Positions 35,815 through 44,665 of a stretch of DNA of 64,000 nt are shown piece by piece (position 1 is the first letter of the stretch; each line of letters begins with the position of its first letter). This DNA comes from Tessaracoccus sp. MC1679. GTDB taxonomy: Bacteria > Actinomycetota > Actinomycetes > Propionibacteriales > Propionibacteriaceae. The notes beneath the pieces are model-generated. The model was given only the letters and a program-made list of their open reading frames with translations, did not search any database and had not been told where the DNA came from. The translations under genes were made by a program, and so were the position numbers. The stretch spans positions 62,001 through 126,000 of the forward strand of contig NZ_JACJGB010000008.1 in assembly GCF_014164775.1 (NCBI RefSeq), given 5' to 3'.

Positions 35815-37076
35815 CGATGGTCGCGGCGGGGGCGGACCCGGCGCTCTACGGACACCGGATGGGATCAGCCCGGCTGTCACTCGGCGACGGCGCCGCCGGG
35901 CGGCCGGTGACCGTCCGGCAGACCCGGCACGGGTTCGGGTTCGGCAACATCGGGTTCGACCTCATCGGCCTCGCCAACGGCGAGGAGGAGGCGCCGTCGA
36001 CGGGGTTCGGGCAGGCACCGTCGGCGATGGCCGAGGGCTTGGCCGCGCAGTGGCTGGAACTGTTCAACACGGTCACGCTCCCCTTCTACTGGCGCACCTT
36101 CGAGCCCGCGGAGGGGCACCCGGACACCCGTCGGCTCCAGGCCGCCGCCCGCTGGTTCCGCGAGCGCGGGGTGACGGTGAAGGGGCACCCGCTGGTCTGG
36201 CACACCCTGGCGCCGGAGTGGTTGCTGGGGCGGCCGAACGACGAGGTGCGCAGGCGGATCGAGGCGCGGGTCACCCGCGAGGTGACCGACTTCGCCGGCC
36301 TGGTGGACCAGTGGGACGCCATCAACGAGGTGGTGATCCTGCCGGACTTCACCGCAGAGGACAACGCGGTGACTGCGCTGGCCCGCGAGCTCGGCCGGGT
36401 GGAGATGGTGCGGCTGGCCTTCGAGACCGCACGCAACGCCGACCCATCGGTGCGTCTGGTGCTCAACGACTTCAACATGTCGGCCCGCTACGAGGCGCTG
36501 ATCGAGGAGGTCCTCGCCGCGGGGATCCGCCTGGACGCCATCGGGCTGCAGAGCCACATGCACCAGGGCTACTGGGGCGAGGAACGCACGCTGGAGGTGC
36601 TCAGCCGGTTCGGCCGGTTCGGCCTGCCGCTGCAGTTCACCGAGACCAGCCTGGTCTCCGGCGAGATCATGCCGGCGGAGATCGTCGACCTCAACGACTA
36701 CCAGGTCCCGTCCTGGCCCTCCACCGTCGACGGCGAGGCGAGGCAGGCCGACGAGGTGTCGCGGCACTACCGCACGCTCGTGGAACACCGCTCGGTGGAG
36801 GCCATCACCTACTGGGGCATCACCGACGCGGGCGCCTGGCTGGGCGCGCCGATCGGGCTGATCCGTGCCGACGGCACCCCCAAGCCGTCCTTCGAGGCGC
36901 TGCGCGGCCTCATCCGCGGCGAGTGGTGGGTACCGGAGACCAGCGTGGTCGCGGATGAGCGGGGCGAGGTCGCCGTCGAGGGCTTCGCGGGAGACTACGA
37001 GGCTGTCGTCGACGGCCGGGGCACGGCGTTCAATGTCGCGGCGGGCTCCGAAACCGGCGTAGATCTCAGCCGCTGA
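35811..37076 (+). CDS. Glycoside hydrolase family 10 xylanase, signal-less
   Basis: 421 residues from GTG 35811 (GTGA overlap with GH3; ATG 35817 is possible). The GH10 barrel has VKGHPLVWHT, the acid/base motif DQWDAINEVV, ALGLQSHMHQGYW-type sequence (AIGLQSHMHQGYW), nucleophile motif PLQFTETSLVSG and ITYWGITDAGAWL near the end. No signal peptide is seen, so it is an intracellular xylanase that trims imported xylo-oligosaccharides. The C-terminus carries a short extra domain of about 60 residues. Confidence 0.93.
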   Translation: MTMVAAGADPALYGHRMGSARLSLGDGAAGRPVTVRQTRHGFGFGNIGFDLIGLANGEEEAPSTGFGQAPSAMAEGLAAQWLELFNTVTLPFYWRTFEPAEGHPDTRRLQAAARWFRERGVTVKGHPLVWHTLAPEWLLGRPNDEVRRRIEARVTREVTDFAGLVDQWDAINEVVILPDFTAEDNAVTALARELGRVEMVRLAFETARNADPSVRLVLNDFNMSARYEALIEEVLAAGIRLDAIGLQSHMHQGYWGEERTLEVLSRFGRFGLPLQFTETSLVSGEIMPAEIVDLNDYQVPSWPSTVDGEARQADEVSRHYRTLVEHRSVEAITYWGITDAGAWLGAPIGLIRADGTPKPSFEALRGLIRGEWWVPETSVVADERGEVAVEGFAGDYEAVVDGRGTAFNVAAGSETGVDLSR

Positions 37077-37635
37077 GGCGGGCGCCGAAGCGTTCGACGA
37101 GGACCGCCGCGAGGTCCTCGACGACCTGACGCGGATCGCCCACGTTGATCGCCTCGATGCCCACCTCGCCCTCCCCGAGCGCCTCGAGCACGGCGCGCTG
37201 GGAGCCCAGCATCACGGGTTTCATGAAGTGCCCCTCCCGAGCAAGCAATCGCTCCAGGTTCACGTCCTCCGGCAGGACGAGGTGGACGAAGAAGACGTCC
37301 CCGTCGGCCTCGCGCAGCACGTCGCGGTAGTCCGCGCGAAGGGCCGAGCACGCCACCACAGACGAGCGGCCCGCCGCCTCCTGCTCGGACATCCAATCCC
37401 TCAGGGAGGCCAGCCACGGCCAACGGTCCTCGTCGGTCAGCGGCTGGCCCGCGCCCATCTTGACGCGATTGGCCTCGCTGTGGAAATCGTCGCCCTCCCC
37501 GAACGGTAGCCCCAGACGATCGGCCAGGCCCCGGCCGATGGTGGTCTTGCCGGTGCCCGCGGCGCCCAGCACGACCACGTGCACGGGCCGGTTCGCGTCG
37601 ATGTGCCCCGCAGGGCCTTGACCGCTGTGATCCAC
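37066..37635 (-). CDS. gntK: Gluconokinase (GntK)
   Basis: 189 residues from GTG 37635, which has GAGGAGG seven bases upstream. P-loop VLGAAGTGKTTIG is near residue 24, followed by EGDDFHSEANRVKMGAGQPLTDEDRWPWL, typical of gluconate kinases, and VACSALRADYRDVLR. It phosphorylates D-gluconate to 6-phosphogluconate. The 3' end overlaps the xylanase 3' end by 11 bases (convergent). It diverges from an FCD-type regulator and shares an operator-like dyad with it. Confidence 0.92.
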   Translation of the reverse strand: MDHSGQGPAGHIDANRPVHVVVLGAAGTGKTTIGRGLADRLGLPFGEGDDFHSEANRVKMGAGQPLTDEDRWPWLASLRDWMSEQEAAGRSSVVACSALRADYRDVLREADGDVFFVHLVLPEDVNLERLLAREGHFMKPVMLGSQRAVLEALGEGEVGIEAINVGDPRQVVEDLAAVLVERFGARLSG

Positions 37636-37671
37636 TGGACAGCCCTCCTCATGCGCTTGGCCGCGTCGCCT

Positions 37672-37688
37672 CAATGATACTACCATTG
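37672..37688. promoter_or_regulatory. GntR-type operator between gntK and its regulator
   Basis: CAATGATACTACCATTG is a 17-bp dyad with one mismatched pair. It closely resembles the TATGATAGTACCAAT-type site of gluconate regulators in Corynebacterium. Its position 37 bases upstream of gntK and 69 bases upstream of the regulator suggests control of both. Confidence 0.55.
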
Positions 37689-37756
37689 CACAGTGCCGAC
37701 GGGGGTTGCAAATCCGGACCCCACCCCTGGGCTTCACGACCACTACCCTGGGGCCC

Positions 37757-38458
37757 ATGTCCAGCCCCCGCGCCGCCCTTTCCCACTCGGTCATGGACAC
37801 CGTCGGTGTGGAGATCGTCAGCGGTCAGCTCGCCCCCGGCGAGGGCTTCACCCTGCAGGATCTGACGGAGCGCTTCGGTGTCTCGCGCACCGTCGCCCGC
37901 GAAACCATGCGGGCGCTGGAGGAGCTGTCGCTGGTGGCCGCGAGTCCGCGGATCGGCATCACCGTCCTCCCCGCCGGGCAGTGGAAGGTATTCAGCCCCC
38001 GCGTCATCGAGTGGCGGCTCCAGTCGGGTCAGCACGACGCCCAACTGCGCTCGCTCACCGAGCTCCGCGCCGCCGTCGAGCCCGCCGCCGCGCACCACGC
38101 CGCCCTACGCGCCACCCCGGGAGAGCGCGTCCGGTTCACCGAGCTGGCCGCCATCCTGCGACGGCTGGGCGAGTCCGGCCAGGGCCACCTGGAGGAGTTC
38201 CTGAACGCGGACATCGAGTTCCACACCCTGCTCCTGCGGGCCTCCGGAAACGAGATGTTCGCCGCGCTGGGCGAGACCATCGGGGAGGTCCTCGTGGGCC
38301 GCACGCACCTCGGGCTCCAGCCTGCCCATCCCGAGTCCGACGTCCTCGACCGCCACGACGCGATGGCCCGAGCCATCGTCGACGGGGACGCGGTGACGGC
38401 GGAGTCACACGCCCGGGCACTGGTCCACGAGGTCAGCGACGCGCTCGCCCATCTTTGA
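37757..38458 (+). CDS. GntR-family (FCD) regulator, probably gluconate-responsive
   Basis: 233 residues from ATG 37757. The N-terminal winged helix has the FTLQDLTERFGVSRTVARETMRALEEL pattern (written here in overlap), and the FCD domain has LTELRAAVEPAAAHHAA, DIEFHTLLLRASGN and HDAMARAIVDGD with the conserved metal/ligand His residues. Divergent from gntK. It is likely to repress gntK without gluconate. Confidence 0.9.
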   Translation: MSSPRAALSHSVMDTVGVEIVSGQLAPGEGFTLQDLTERFGVSRTVARETMRALEELSLVAASPRIGITVLPAGQWKVFSPRVIEWRLQSGQHDAQLRSLTELRAAVEPAAAHHAALRATPGERVRFTELAAILRRLGESGQGHLEEFLNADIEFHTLLLRASGNEMFAALGETIGEVLVGRTHLGLQPAHPESDVLDRHDAMARAIVDGDAVTAESHARALVHEVSDALAHL

Positions 38459-38478
38459 GGAGGTAGTAGCGTCACACC

Positions 38479-40407
38479 ATGCGCGTCGCCTTCATCTCGC
38501 TCCACACCTCCCCCGCCGAGCGGGCCGGCACGGCGGACGCCGGGGGCATGAACGTCCTCATCCGGGCGCTGGCCACGGCTCTGCAGCAGGCCGGGGCGCA
38601 CGTGGAGTTCTTCACCCGACGCTCGTCAGCCGATCAGCCCGCGACCGCCACCCTCGACGACGGCCTCATCGTCCACCACGTCACCGCCGGCCCGGCCACT
38701 CCGCTGCCGAAGAGCCAGATCGACGCCCACATCGACGAATTCCGCGACAACCTGGGCTCGCTGGACCGCTTCGACCTCGTGCACTCCCATCACTGGATGT
38801 CTGGCGTGGCAGCGATCCCGCTTGCCCGCGAGGCGGGTATCCCCCACCTCATGACGTTCCACTCGGTGGCGGCACATCCGAACTCCCCCCTCCGCGACGG
38901 CGAACCCCCGGAGTCCCCCGCGCGCCTCGACGGCGAGGTGTACTGCGCCACGCAGTCGGACCTCATCCTGGCGGTGTCGCGGCATGAGGCCGCCGTCGTC
39001 ATCGGCCGCTGCCAGGCGGACCCTGAGCAGGTGATGATCGTGCGCCCAGGCGTCGACACCGAGCTGTTCCACCCGGCCGACCCTGGCGAGGTGTGGGTGC
39101 CCGCGCCCGGCGTCGACCCGGGCTACGTGCTGTTCGCCGCACGGCTCCAGCCGCTGAAGGCACCGGACGTGGCCATCACGGCCCTCAGCCTGCTGCCCGC
39201 CGACGAGCGCCCCAGCCTGGTGGTGGTCGGCCAGGTGTCTGCGGACTTCGCGGACTACGAGGCCGAGCTGCACCGCCTGGTGAAGGAGCGCGGCCTCTCG
39301 GACAAGGTGACGTTCCTGCCCGGCCAGGACCGCGAGTCGTTCGCGCAGGTCATGCGGCACGCCTCCGTGATGCTGGTGCCGTCCCACTCCGAGACCTTCG
39401 GCCTGGTGGCGTTGGAGGCCTCGTCGTCGGGCATCCCGACGCTCGCCGCCGCCGCGGGCGGGCTCACCGAGGCGATCTGCAACGGGCACACCGGGGTGCT
39501 GGTGCCCACGCACGACCCACAGGACTGGGCCGACGCGCTGCAACTCCTCCTCCGGGACCCCGAGCGGCGCGCACTGATGGGCGCAACCGCCCGCGAACGC
39601 GCCGAAACGATGACCTGGGCCCACGTCGCGGACCGCACGCTCCAGGCCTACCGTCGCGCCATCGCCAACGGCGCCGTCAAGCACGTCACCTTCATCCACG
39701 CCCACCCCGACGACGAGACCCTGGCCTCCGGCGCGCTCATCGCGCACCTGGTGGACGAAGGGCTGAAGGTCTCGGTGCTGACGTGCACCCGCGGGGAGAT
39801 GGGCGCGGTGGTCCCCGGTCCGCTCTCCTACCTCGAGGGCACGCCGGCGCTGGAGCAGCGGCGCGAAGCCGAACTCGCGGGGGCGCTGGACTCGCTGGGC
39901 GTCCACGCCCACGCCTACCTGGGGATGCCACCGGCCCGCGCCACCGACGAGCCGCGCCGCTACCTCGACTCGGGCATGCAGTGGATCTCCGAGGGCGTCG
40001 CGGGTCCTGGCGAGGAGGCCGACGAGCGGTCGCTCACCTCAGCGGACGAGGAGGAGGCGACCGCGGACATCGCCGCCTTCCTACGCAAGATGAGCACGGA
40101 CCTGGTGGTCAGCTACGACGATGACGGCGGCTACGGCCACCCGGACCACGTGCGCACCCACCACCTCAGCAAGGCCGCCGCTGAGGAGATCGGGATTCCG
40201 TTCGCCGCGCTGACCACGGATCGGGAGGTCGCGGCGAGGTGGTTCGACCTCGAGGGCTACCGCCCACGTATCGCGAAGGCGCTGCGGCATCACCGCACCC
40301 AACTGACGGTCCACGACGACGACCGCACCATCACCCACAGCGGGGGCCAGCCCGACACCATCGTGACGTCGACGGGCCTGCGGGGAGACGTCCCCCACCT
40401 GCCCTGA
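38479..40407 (+). CDS. MshA-type glycosyltransferase fused to MshB/PIG-L deacetylase
   Basis: 642 residues. Residues 1-400 match glycosyltransferase family 4 of the MshA type: ISLHTSPAERAGTADAGGMN, LVHSHHWMSGVAA, IVRPGVDTELFHP and HSETFGLVALEASSSGIPTL. After a short linker, residues about 402-642 match PIG-L deacetylases: FIHAHPDDETLASG (zinc ligands), TCTRGEMGAV and GGYGHPDHVRTHH. MshA makes GlcNAc-inositol-phosphate and MshB deacetylates GlcNAc-inositol in mycothiol synthesis, normally as separate proteins. Whether the fusion makes mycothiol or acts on another sugar is inferred. It follows the FCD regulator by 20 bases. Confidence 0.88.
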   Translation: MRVAFISLHTSPAERAGTADAGGMNVLIRALATALQQAGAHVEFFTRRSSADQPATATLDDGLIVHHVTAGPATPLPKSQIDAHIDEFRDNLGSLDRFDLVHSHHWMSGVAAIPLAREAGIPHLMTFHSVAAHPNSPLRDGEPPESPARLDGEVYCATQSDLILAVSRHEAAVVIGRCQADPEQVMIVRPGVDTELFHPADPGEVWVPAPGVDPGYVLFAARLQPLKAPDVAITALSLLPADERPSLVVVGQVSADFADYEAELHRLVKERGLSDKVTFLPGQDRESFAQVMRHASVMLVPSHSETFGLVALEASSSGIPTLAAAAGGLTEAICNGHTGVLVPTHDPQDWADALQLLLRDPERRALMGATARERAETMTWAHVADRTLQAYRRAIANGAVKHVTFIHAHPDDETLASGALIAHLVDEGLKVSVLTCTRGEMGAVVPGPLSYLEGTPALEQRREAELAGALDSLGVHAHAYLGMPPARATDEPRRYLDSGMQWISEGVAGPGEEADERSLTSADEEEATADIAAFLRKMSTDLVVSYDDDGGYGHPDHVRTHHLSKAAAEEIGIPFAALTTDREVAARWFDLEGYRPRIAKALRHHRTQLTVHDDDRTITHSGGQPDTIVTSTGLRGDVPHLP

Positions 40408-40477
40408 GAGGGCTCATCGCGCCACTACGATGGCGAGCAGGCAAGCGCTGTCCCTTCCACTGCAACGAGGCGAACCA

Positions 40478-41455
40478 ATGACGACCACCTCCCGCTCCCC
40501 CGACCTTGACGCCGCCTTCGACTACGTCTCCAGCCTCGTCCGCGACGGCGCCCTCCCCACCGCCGTGCTAGGCGTCGCCACCCGCGAGGGCATCGTGGCC
40601 CTGGAATCGTTCGGGCGCACCGGCACCCGCGAGGCGCGGACGGGCGACCACTACCGGCTGTTCTCCATCACCAAGCCCCTCGTCGGCCTCCTCGCCGCTC
40701 GCGAGCTGGAGCGGGGAACGCTCTCCCTCGACACCCCCCTGACCGACGCGCTCCCGGGGTTCGGCGCGGGCCGCGACGACGTCGTCCGCCTCCGCCACCT
40801 CGCCTCGCACACCTCCGGCATCACCGAGCCCGAGCTGGACGACCGGCGCCCCCTCCGCGAGGCCCTCGAGACAGCCGGCCGCGACACCCCCGTCGGCACC
40901 CGGCGCCGCTACTCGTCGCTCGCGTTCGAGGGCATCGCGGCGCTGATCGAGCACGCCGGCGGCGCAACCTGGGAGTCCGGGCTCAGCACCCTCAACGACG
41001 AGCTCGGGACCAGCTTCACCCTCGACGAGGCCTCGGACCCGCCGCCCGTCCTCGGGCTCGGAGCCTTCGACATGGCCACATTCGCCGCCCAGCACCACCC
41101 CGGCGCGGGCGTCATCGCCCGGGCGGAGGACCTGCTCAGGGTGGCCGTCTCGCTCCTACGGGGCGACGGCGCCGTCGTGCGCCCCGAGACCCTGGACCTG
41201 ATGCGACGCCCCCTCACCGTCGGCATTCCTGTCCACGAACCGCTCCCGCAGGACGACGGCGACGAGTACGGCTTCACTGTCAAGCTCCCCGGATGGGGCG
41301 CGACCGACGGCGTGTTCGGCCACGCCGGCTGGTCCGGCACCGAGTTCTGGATCAACCCGGCGGCGGGTGTGGCGTGGACGCTGATGACCAACCGACCCGA
41401 GCGGCCCGGTTTCGAGGTCTCCACCATGGAACGCCTCGTGACGCGGGCCGACTAG
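40478..41455 (+). CDS. Serine hydrolase of the beta-lactamase/PBP fold
   Basis: 325 residues from ATG 40478 (GAGG about nine bases upstream). It has the class C-like SxxK motif FSITKP (Ser63, Lys66), a YSS motif replacing the YxN (RRYSSLAFEG), LRHLASHTSGI, and a C-terminal FGHAGWSG motif. No signal peptide, so it is a cytoplasmic esterase/peptidase rather than a secreted beta-lactamase. Role unknown. Confidence 0.85.
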   Translation: MTTTSRSPDLDAAFDYVSSLVRDGALPTAVLGVATREGIVALESFGRTGTREARTGDHYRLFSITKPLVGLLAARELERGTLSLDTPLTDALPGFGAGRDDVVRLRHLASHTSGITEPELDDRRPLREALETAGRDTPVGTRRRYSSLAFEGIAALIEHAGGATWESGLSTLNDELGTSFTLDEASDPPPVLGLGAFDMATFAAQHHPGAGVIARAEDLLRVAVSLLRGDGAVVRPETLDLMRRPLTVGIPVHEPLPQDDGDEYGFTVKLPGWGATDGVFGHAGWSGTEFWINPAAGVAWTLMTNRPERPGFEVSTMERLVTRAD

Positions 41456-41549
41456 TCCTCAGGGCGCGCCCCAGCGCGTCGTTCAATGTGCGGACAACTG
41501 AACCCGTCGCGCTCATCATCACCCTTGCAAAGTCTTGACCGACCCCCTA

Positions 41550-41578
41550 TTGACAGTACAAAGCGAAGGATCTAGGCT
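41550..41578 (+). promoter_or_regulatory. Promoter of the first inositol operon, with operator
   Basis: TTGACA (41550-41555), 17 bases, then TAGGCT (41573-41578). The 14-bp element ATTGACAGTACAAA (41549-41562) covers the -35 and matches the inositol operator family described in the findings. Confidence 0.65.
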
Positions 41579-41616
41579 GAGGCCAGCTCAAGGATGAGCA
41601 ACCCGAAAGGATGACG

Positions 41617-42549
41617 ATGGCTGTCGACAAGAGCCGGAACACTGACCCCCGTTACTCCAAGCTGACCGTCGGAGTCTGCCCCGACCAGTGGGGAGTCTGG
41701 TTCCCCGAGCACCCGGACCAGATCCCGTGGGAGAAGGCACTCGACGAGATGGCCGAGGCCGGCTTCTCCGTGATGGAGACCGGGCCGTTCGGCTACTTCC
41801 CCACCGACCCCAAGCGCCTCATGGACGAGATGGGCAAGCGCGGCTTCCGCGTCGTCGCCGGCACCGCGTGGGGCATCCTCCACAAGGAGGAGGCCTGGGC
41901 CGAGACAGAGAAGACCTTCCGCGCCGTGGGCGAGACCCACGCCGCCGTCGGCGCCGAGTACGTGGTGCACCTGCCCCCGATGTTCCGCGACGAGATCACC
42001 GGTGACTTCACCGACGACCGCCACCTCGACGGCGCCGCGTGGGACCTCTATATCAACAACGCGAACCGACTCGGGCGCATGATGAAGGAGGACTACGGCC
42101 TCAAGATGGTGCTGCACCCCCACGGCGACTCGCACATCGAGACCCGCGAGGACATCGACCGCATCTTCCAGGCCACGGATCCCGAGTACGTCGGCTTCTG
42201 CCTGGACACCGGCCACATCGTCTACGGCATGGCAGACAACATCGCGCTCATCAAGGACTACCCGGAGCGCATCAGCTACGTGCACATCAAGGCCATGGAC
42301 CCCAAGTTGGTCAAGCAGGCCCACGACGAGGACTGGCCGTTCGTGAAGGCCGTCAAGGCCGGCTGCTCCGTTGCCCCGCCGGAGGGCGAGCCCGACATGC
42401 CGACCCTGGTCGAGGCCCTCGCGGACCTCAACAAGGAGCTCTACGTCATCACGGAGCAGGACATGTTCGGCTGCGATCCCGGCTACCCGCTCCCCAACGC
42501 CATCAAGACCCGCGAGTTCCTGGCCTCCTGCGGCCTCGGCCTCCTCTGA
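41617..42549 (+). CDS. TIM-barrel sugar isomerase/dehydratase (IolE/IolI-like)
   Basis: 310 residues from ATG 41617. An ATG six bases earlier lies too close to the AAAGG site, which fits this start. The AP endonuclease family 2 barrel shows [57 protein letters not shown] and VHIKAMDP, metal and substrate residues of inosose dehydratases and isomerases. It could be 2-keto-myo-inositol dehydratase or inosose isomerase. A different IolE candidate lies at 51167. First gene of the 41.6-48.3 kb operon. Confidence 0.85.
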   Translation: MAVDKSRNTDPRYSKLTVGVCPDQWGVWFPEHPDQIPWEKALDEMAEAGFSVMETGPFGYFPTDPKRLMDEMGKRGFRVVAGTAWGILHKEEAWAETEKTFRAVGETHAAVGAEYVVHLPPMFRDEITGDFTDDRHLDGAAWDLYINNANRLGRMMKEDYGLKMVLHPHGDSHIETREDIDRIFQATDPEYVGFCLDTGHIVYGMADNIALIKDYPERISYVHIKAMDPKLVKQAHDEDWPFVKAVKAGCSVAPPEGEPDMPTLVEALADLNKELYVITEQDMFGCDPGYPLPNAIKTREFLASCGLGLL

Positions 42550-42569
42550 TCCGCGAAAGACTGACTCAC

Positions 42570-43574
42570 ATGACCCTTCGTATTGGAATGATCGGCCCCG
42601 GCGGCATGGGCAAGGCTCACATCGAGCGCATCCACACCGTCATCTCCGGCGGCCGCGTGGTTGCCGTCAGCGACGTCAACCCGGACAACGCCGCCGCGGT
42701 GGCCGAGCAGATCGGCGGGACGGCCTTCGCCACCAGCGCCGAGCTGATTGCCTCGCCCGAGGTGGACGCCATCATGATCGCCAGCTACGGCCCGGCCCAC
42801 AAGCCCGACGTGATCGCGGCCATCAAGGCCGGCAAGTACGTGTTCTGCGAGAAGCCCCTCGCTCCCACGGCGGCCGAGTGCGTCGAGATCATGGACGCCG
42901 AGCAGGAGGCCGGCAAGAAGCTGGTCACCGTCGGCTTCATGCGCCGCTTCGACGCCTCGTACCGCGAGATGAAGAAGATCCTCGACGACGGCGAGGTGGG
43001 CGAGGCACTCATGGTGCACAACGCGCACCGCAACCCCACCGTGCCCGAGATGTACACCTGGGACATGGCCATCAACGACACCGCCATCCACGAGATCGAC
43101 ACCATGCGCTGGCTGCTCGGCGAGGAGTTCGTCTCTGCCCGCGTGGACAAGCCGAAGAAGACCTCGCTGCGCTTCGAGCACCTGCAGGATCCCCTGGTGC
43201 TGATCCTCACCACCGAGTCCGGCGTCCGCGTCGACGACGAGGTGTTCGTCAACTGCCAGTACGGCTACGACATCCAGTGCGAGCTGGTGGCGGAGCAGGG
43301 CATCGTCCGCCTGGGCGACCAGGAACTGGTGCACCGCGCCGACAAGCTCGGGCGCCACAATCGGCTCACCATGGACCACAACCAGCGCTTCGGCCAGGCC
43401 TTCGTCACCGAGGTCCAGGAGTGGATCACTGCGGCGTCGGCGGATCGCCACACGGGCTCCAGCTCCTGGGACGGCTACGCCGCCGCGGTGGTGTGCGACG
43501 CCGGCGTCAAGGCACTGACGGAGGACGGCGAAGTGCCGATCTCCATGATCGAGCGTCCCGCCCTCTACGCGTGA
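42570..43574 (+). CDS. iolG: Inositol 2-dehydrogenase (Gfo/Idh/MocA)
   Basis: 334 residues. The Rossmann start is [18 protein letters not shown], followed by the catalytic Lys motif [25 protein letters not shown] and the active-site [14 protein letters not shown] with Asp/His. It oxidises myo-inositol or another inositol isomer with NAD+. It follows the TIM-barrel gene by 20 bases. One of three Gfo/Idh proteins in the locus, so isomer specificity cannot be assigned. Confidence 0.9.
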   Translation: MTLRIGMIGPGGMGKAHIERIHTVISGGRVVAVSDVNPDNAAAVAEQIGGTAFATSAELIASPEVDAIMIASYGPAHKPDVIAAIKAGKYVFCEKPLAPTAAECVEIMDAEQEAGKKLVTVGFMRRFDASYREMKKILDDGEVGEALMVHNAHRNPTVPEMYTWDMAINDTAIHEIDTMRWLLGEEFVSARVDKPKKTSLRFEHLQDPLVLILTTESGVRVDDEVFVNCQYGYDIQCELVAEQGIVRLGDQELVHRADKLGRHNRLTMDHNQRFGQAFVTEVQEWITAASADRHTGSSSWDGYAAAVVCDAGVKALTEDGEVPISMIERPALYA

Positions 43575-43580
43575 CCCGAC

Positions 43581-43606
43581 GGGCGCCCGCTCCCGGGCGG
43601 GCGCCC
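43581..43606 (+). terminator. GC-rich hairpin between operon genes
   Basis: GGGCGCCCG pairs with CGGGCGCCC around an 8-base loop, just after iolG. No T-run; it may only reduce read-through or protect the message. Confidence 0.4.
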
Positions 43607-43667
43607 TCACCCCGTCTCCCCTCCCTTTCCCCGCTCCACCACCGCCCAGCACGCCAAGGAAGCCGTC

Positions 43668-44537
43668 ATGGTCAAGATCCTGCTCGACCCATCCATGTAC
43701 CACCCCCACCTCACCGTCGCCCAGGAGTGCGAGAAGGCCGCCGACCTCGGCTACGGCTACATCGAACTGTCTCCGCGCGCCGACTTCCACGAATGGCACC
43801 ACTACCCCAAGGTCGACAACGCCGAGATCGCGCGCGTCAAGAAGGCGATGAAGGCCACCGGCGTCAAGATCGAGACCTTCAACCCCGTCTTCAACTGGTC
43901 CTCCCCTGACGAGCAGGAGCGCCAGGCACAGGTGCGCAACTGGCGCCGACTCCTAGAGATCGCCGAGGAACTCGAAGTGCCGATGATGGCCACCGAGTTC
44001 TCAGGAGATCCCAACCGGGCGCTCACGAGCGAGCACCAGTTCTACCGCTCCATCGAGGAGCTGGCCCCGGACTTCGAGAAGCGTGGCATCGAGTGCGTCG
44101 TCGAGGCCCACCCGTACGACTTTGTTGAGACAAACGACCGGGCCGTCCAGGTGGTGCGCGGGGTCAACAAGGACTGGTTCAACTACCAGTTCTGCCTCCC
44201 CCACCTCTTCCACCTGTCGTCGGGAAAGAGCAACCCGCGCGAGCTGATGGAGTACGCCGGAGACCGCCTCCGGCACATCCACATCGGCGACGTGTGGAAC
44301 CATCTGGCAAACGTCGGCAACCGCTACATCATCAACCCCCCGGGCGTTGACGCACGTATTCACCAGCACAATGAGATCGGCAACGGAGAGGTCCCCTGGG
44401 ACGAGGTCTTCGGGTACCTGCGCGAGATCGAGTACGACGCCCGCCTGTCCGTGTGCGTCTTCGGCTGGGAGGAGGACGCGGACGCCATCCACGTCCGGAT
44501 GCGGGAGCGCCTCGAGGCCGAGTTCACAACGAACTGA
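43668..44537 (+). CDS. iolH: IolH-like TIM-barrel protein
   Basis: 289 residues: ILLDPSMYHPHLTVAQECEKAADLGYGYIELSPRADF (split here as overlapping motifs), MMATEFSGDP, VVEAHPYDFVE, RHIHIGDVWNH, YIINPPGVDARIHQH and GEVPWDEVFGYLREI. The NPPG-x-x-x-R-I-H-Q-H and SGDP features are those of IolH, a member of inositol clusters with an unsettled reaction. AAGGAAG precedes ATG 43668. Confidence 0.85.
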   Translation: MVKILLDPSMYHPHLTVAQECEKAADLGYGYIELSPRADFHEWHHYPKVDNAEIARVKKAMKATGVKIETFNPVFNWSSPDEQERQAQVRNWRRLLEIAEELEVPMMATEFSGDPNRALTSEHQFYRSIEELAPDFEKRGIECVVEAHPYDFVETNDRAVQVVRGVNKDWFNYQFCLPHLFHLSSGKSNPRELMEYAGDRLRHIHIGDVWNHLANVGNRYIINPPGVDARIHQHNEIGNGEVPWDEVFGYLREIEYDARLSVCVFGWEEDADAIHVRMRERLEAEFTTN

Positions 44538-44551
44538 TAACATCTGAAATC

Positions 44552-44585
44552 TTTGTCTTGACATACAGTTCTTTGTCAGGTCATC
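44552..44585 (+). promoter_or_regulatory. Two inositol-type operators before the ABC transporter
   Basis: TTTGTCTTGACATA (44552-44565) and TTTGTCAGGTCATC (44572-44585) lie 20 bases apart, about 80-110 bases upstream of the binding-protein gene. TTGACA within the first may be a -35. Confidence 0.6.
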
Positions 44586-44665
44586 ATAGCGGTGTTGCAA
44601 CGATGCGACACTCCCTCCCTGCGGAGTCACCAGACACCGCAACCACCCTCGGAAGAGAGACTGCA

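Noticed and set aside
40430-40477. Upstream extension of the beta-lactamase-fold protein
   Set aside because: The ATG at 40478 has a ribosome site and begins the conserved region; the extra 16 residues add nothing recognisable.
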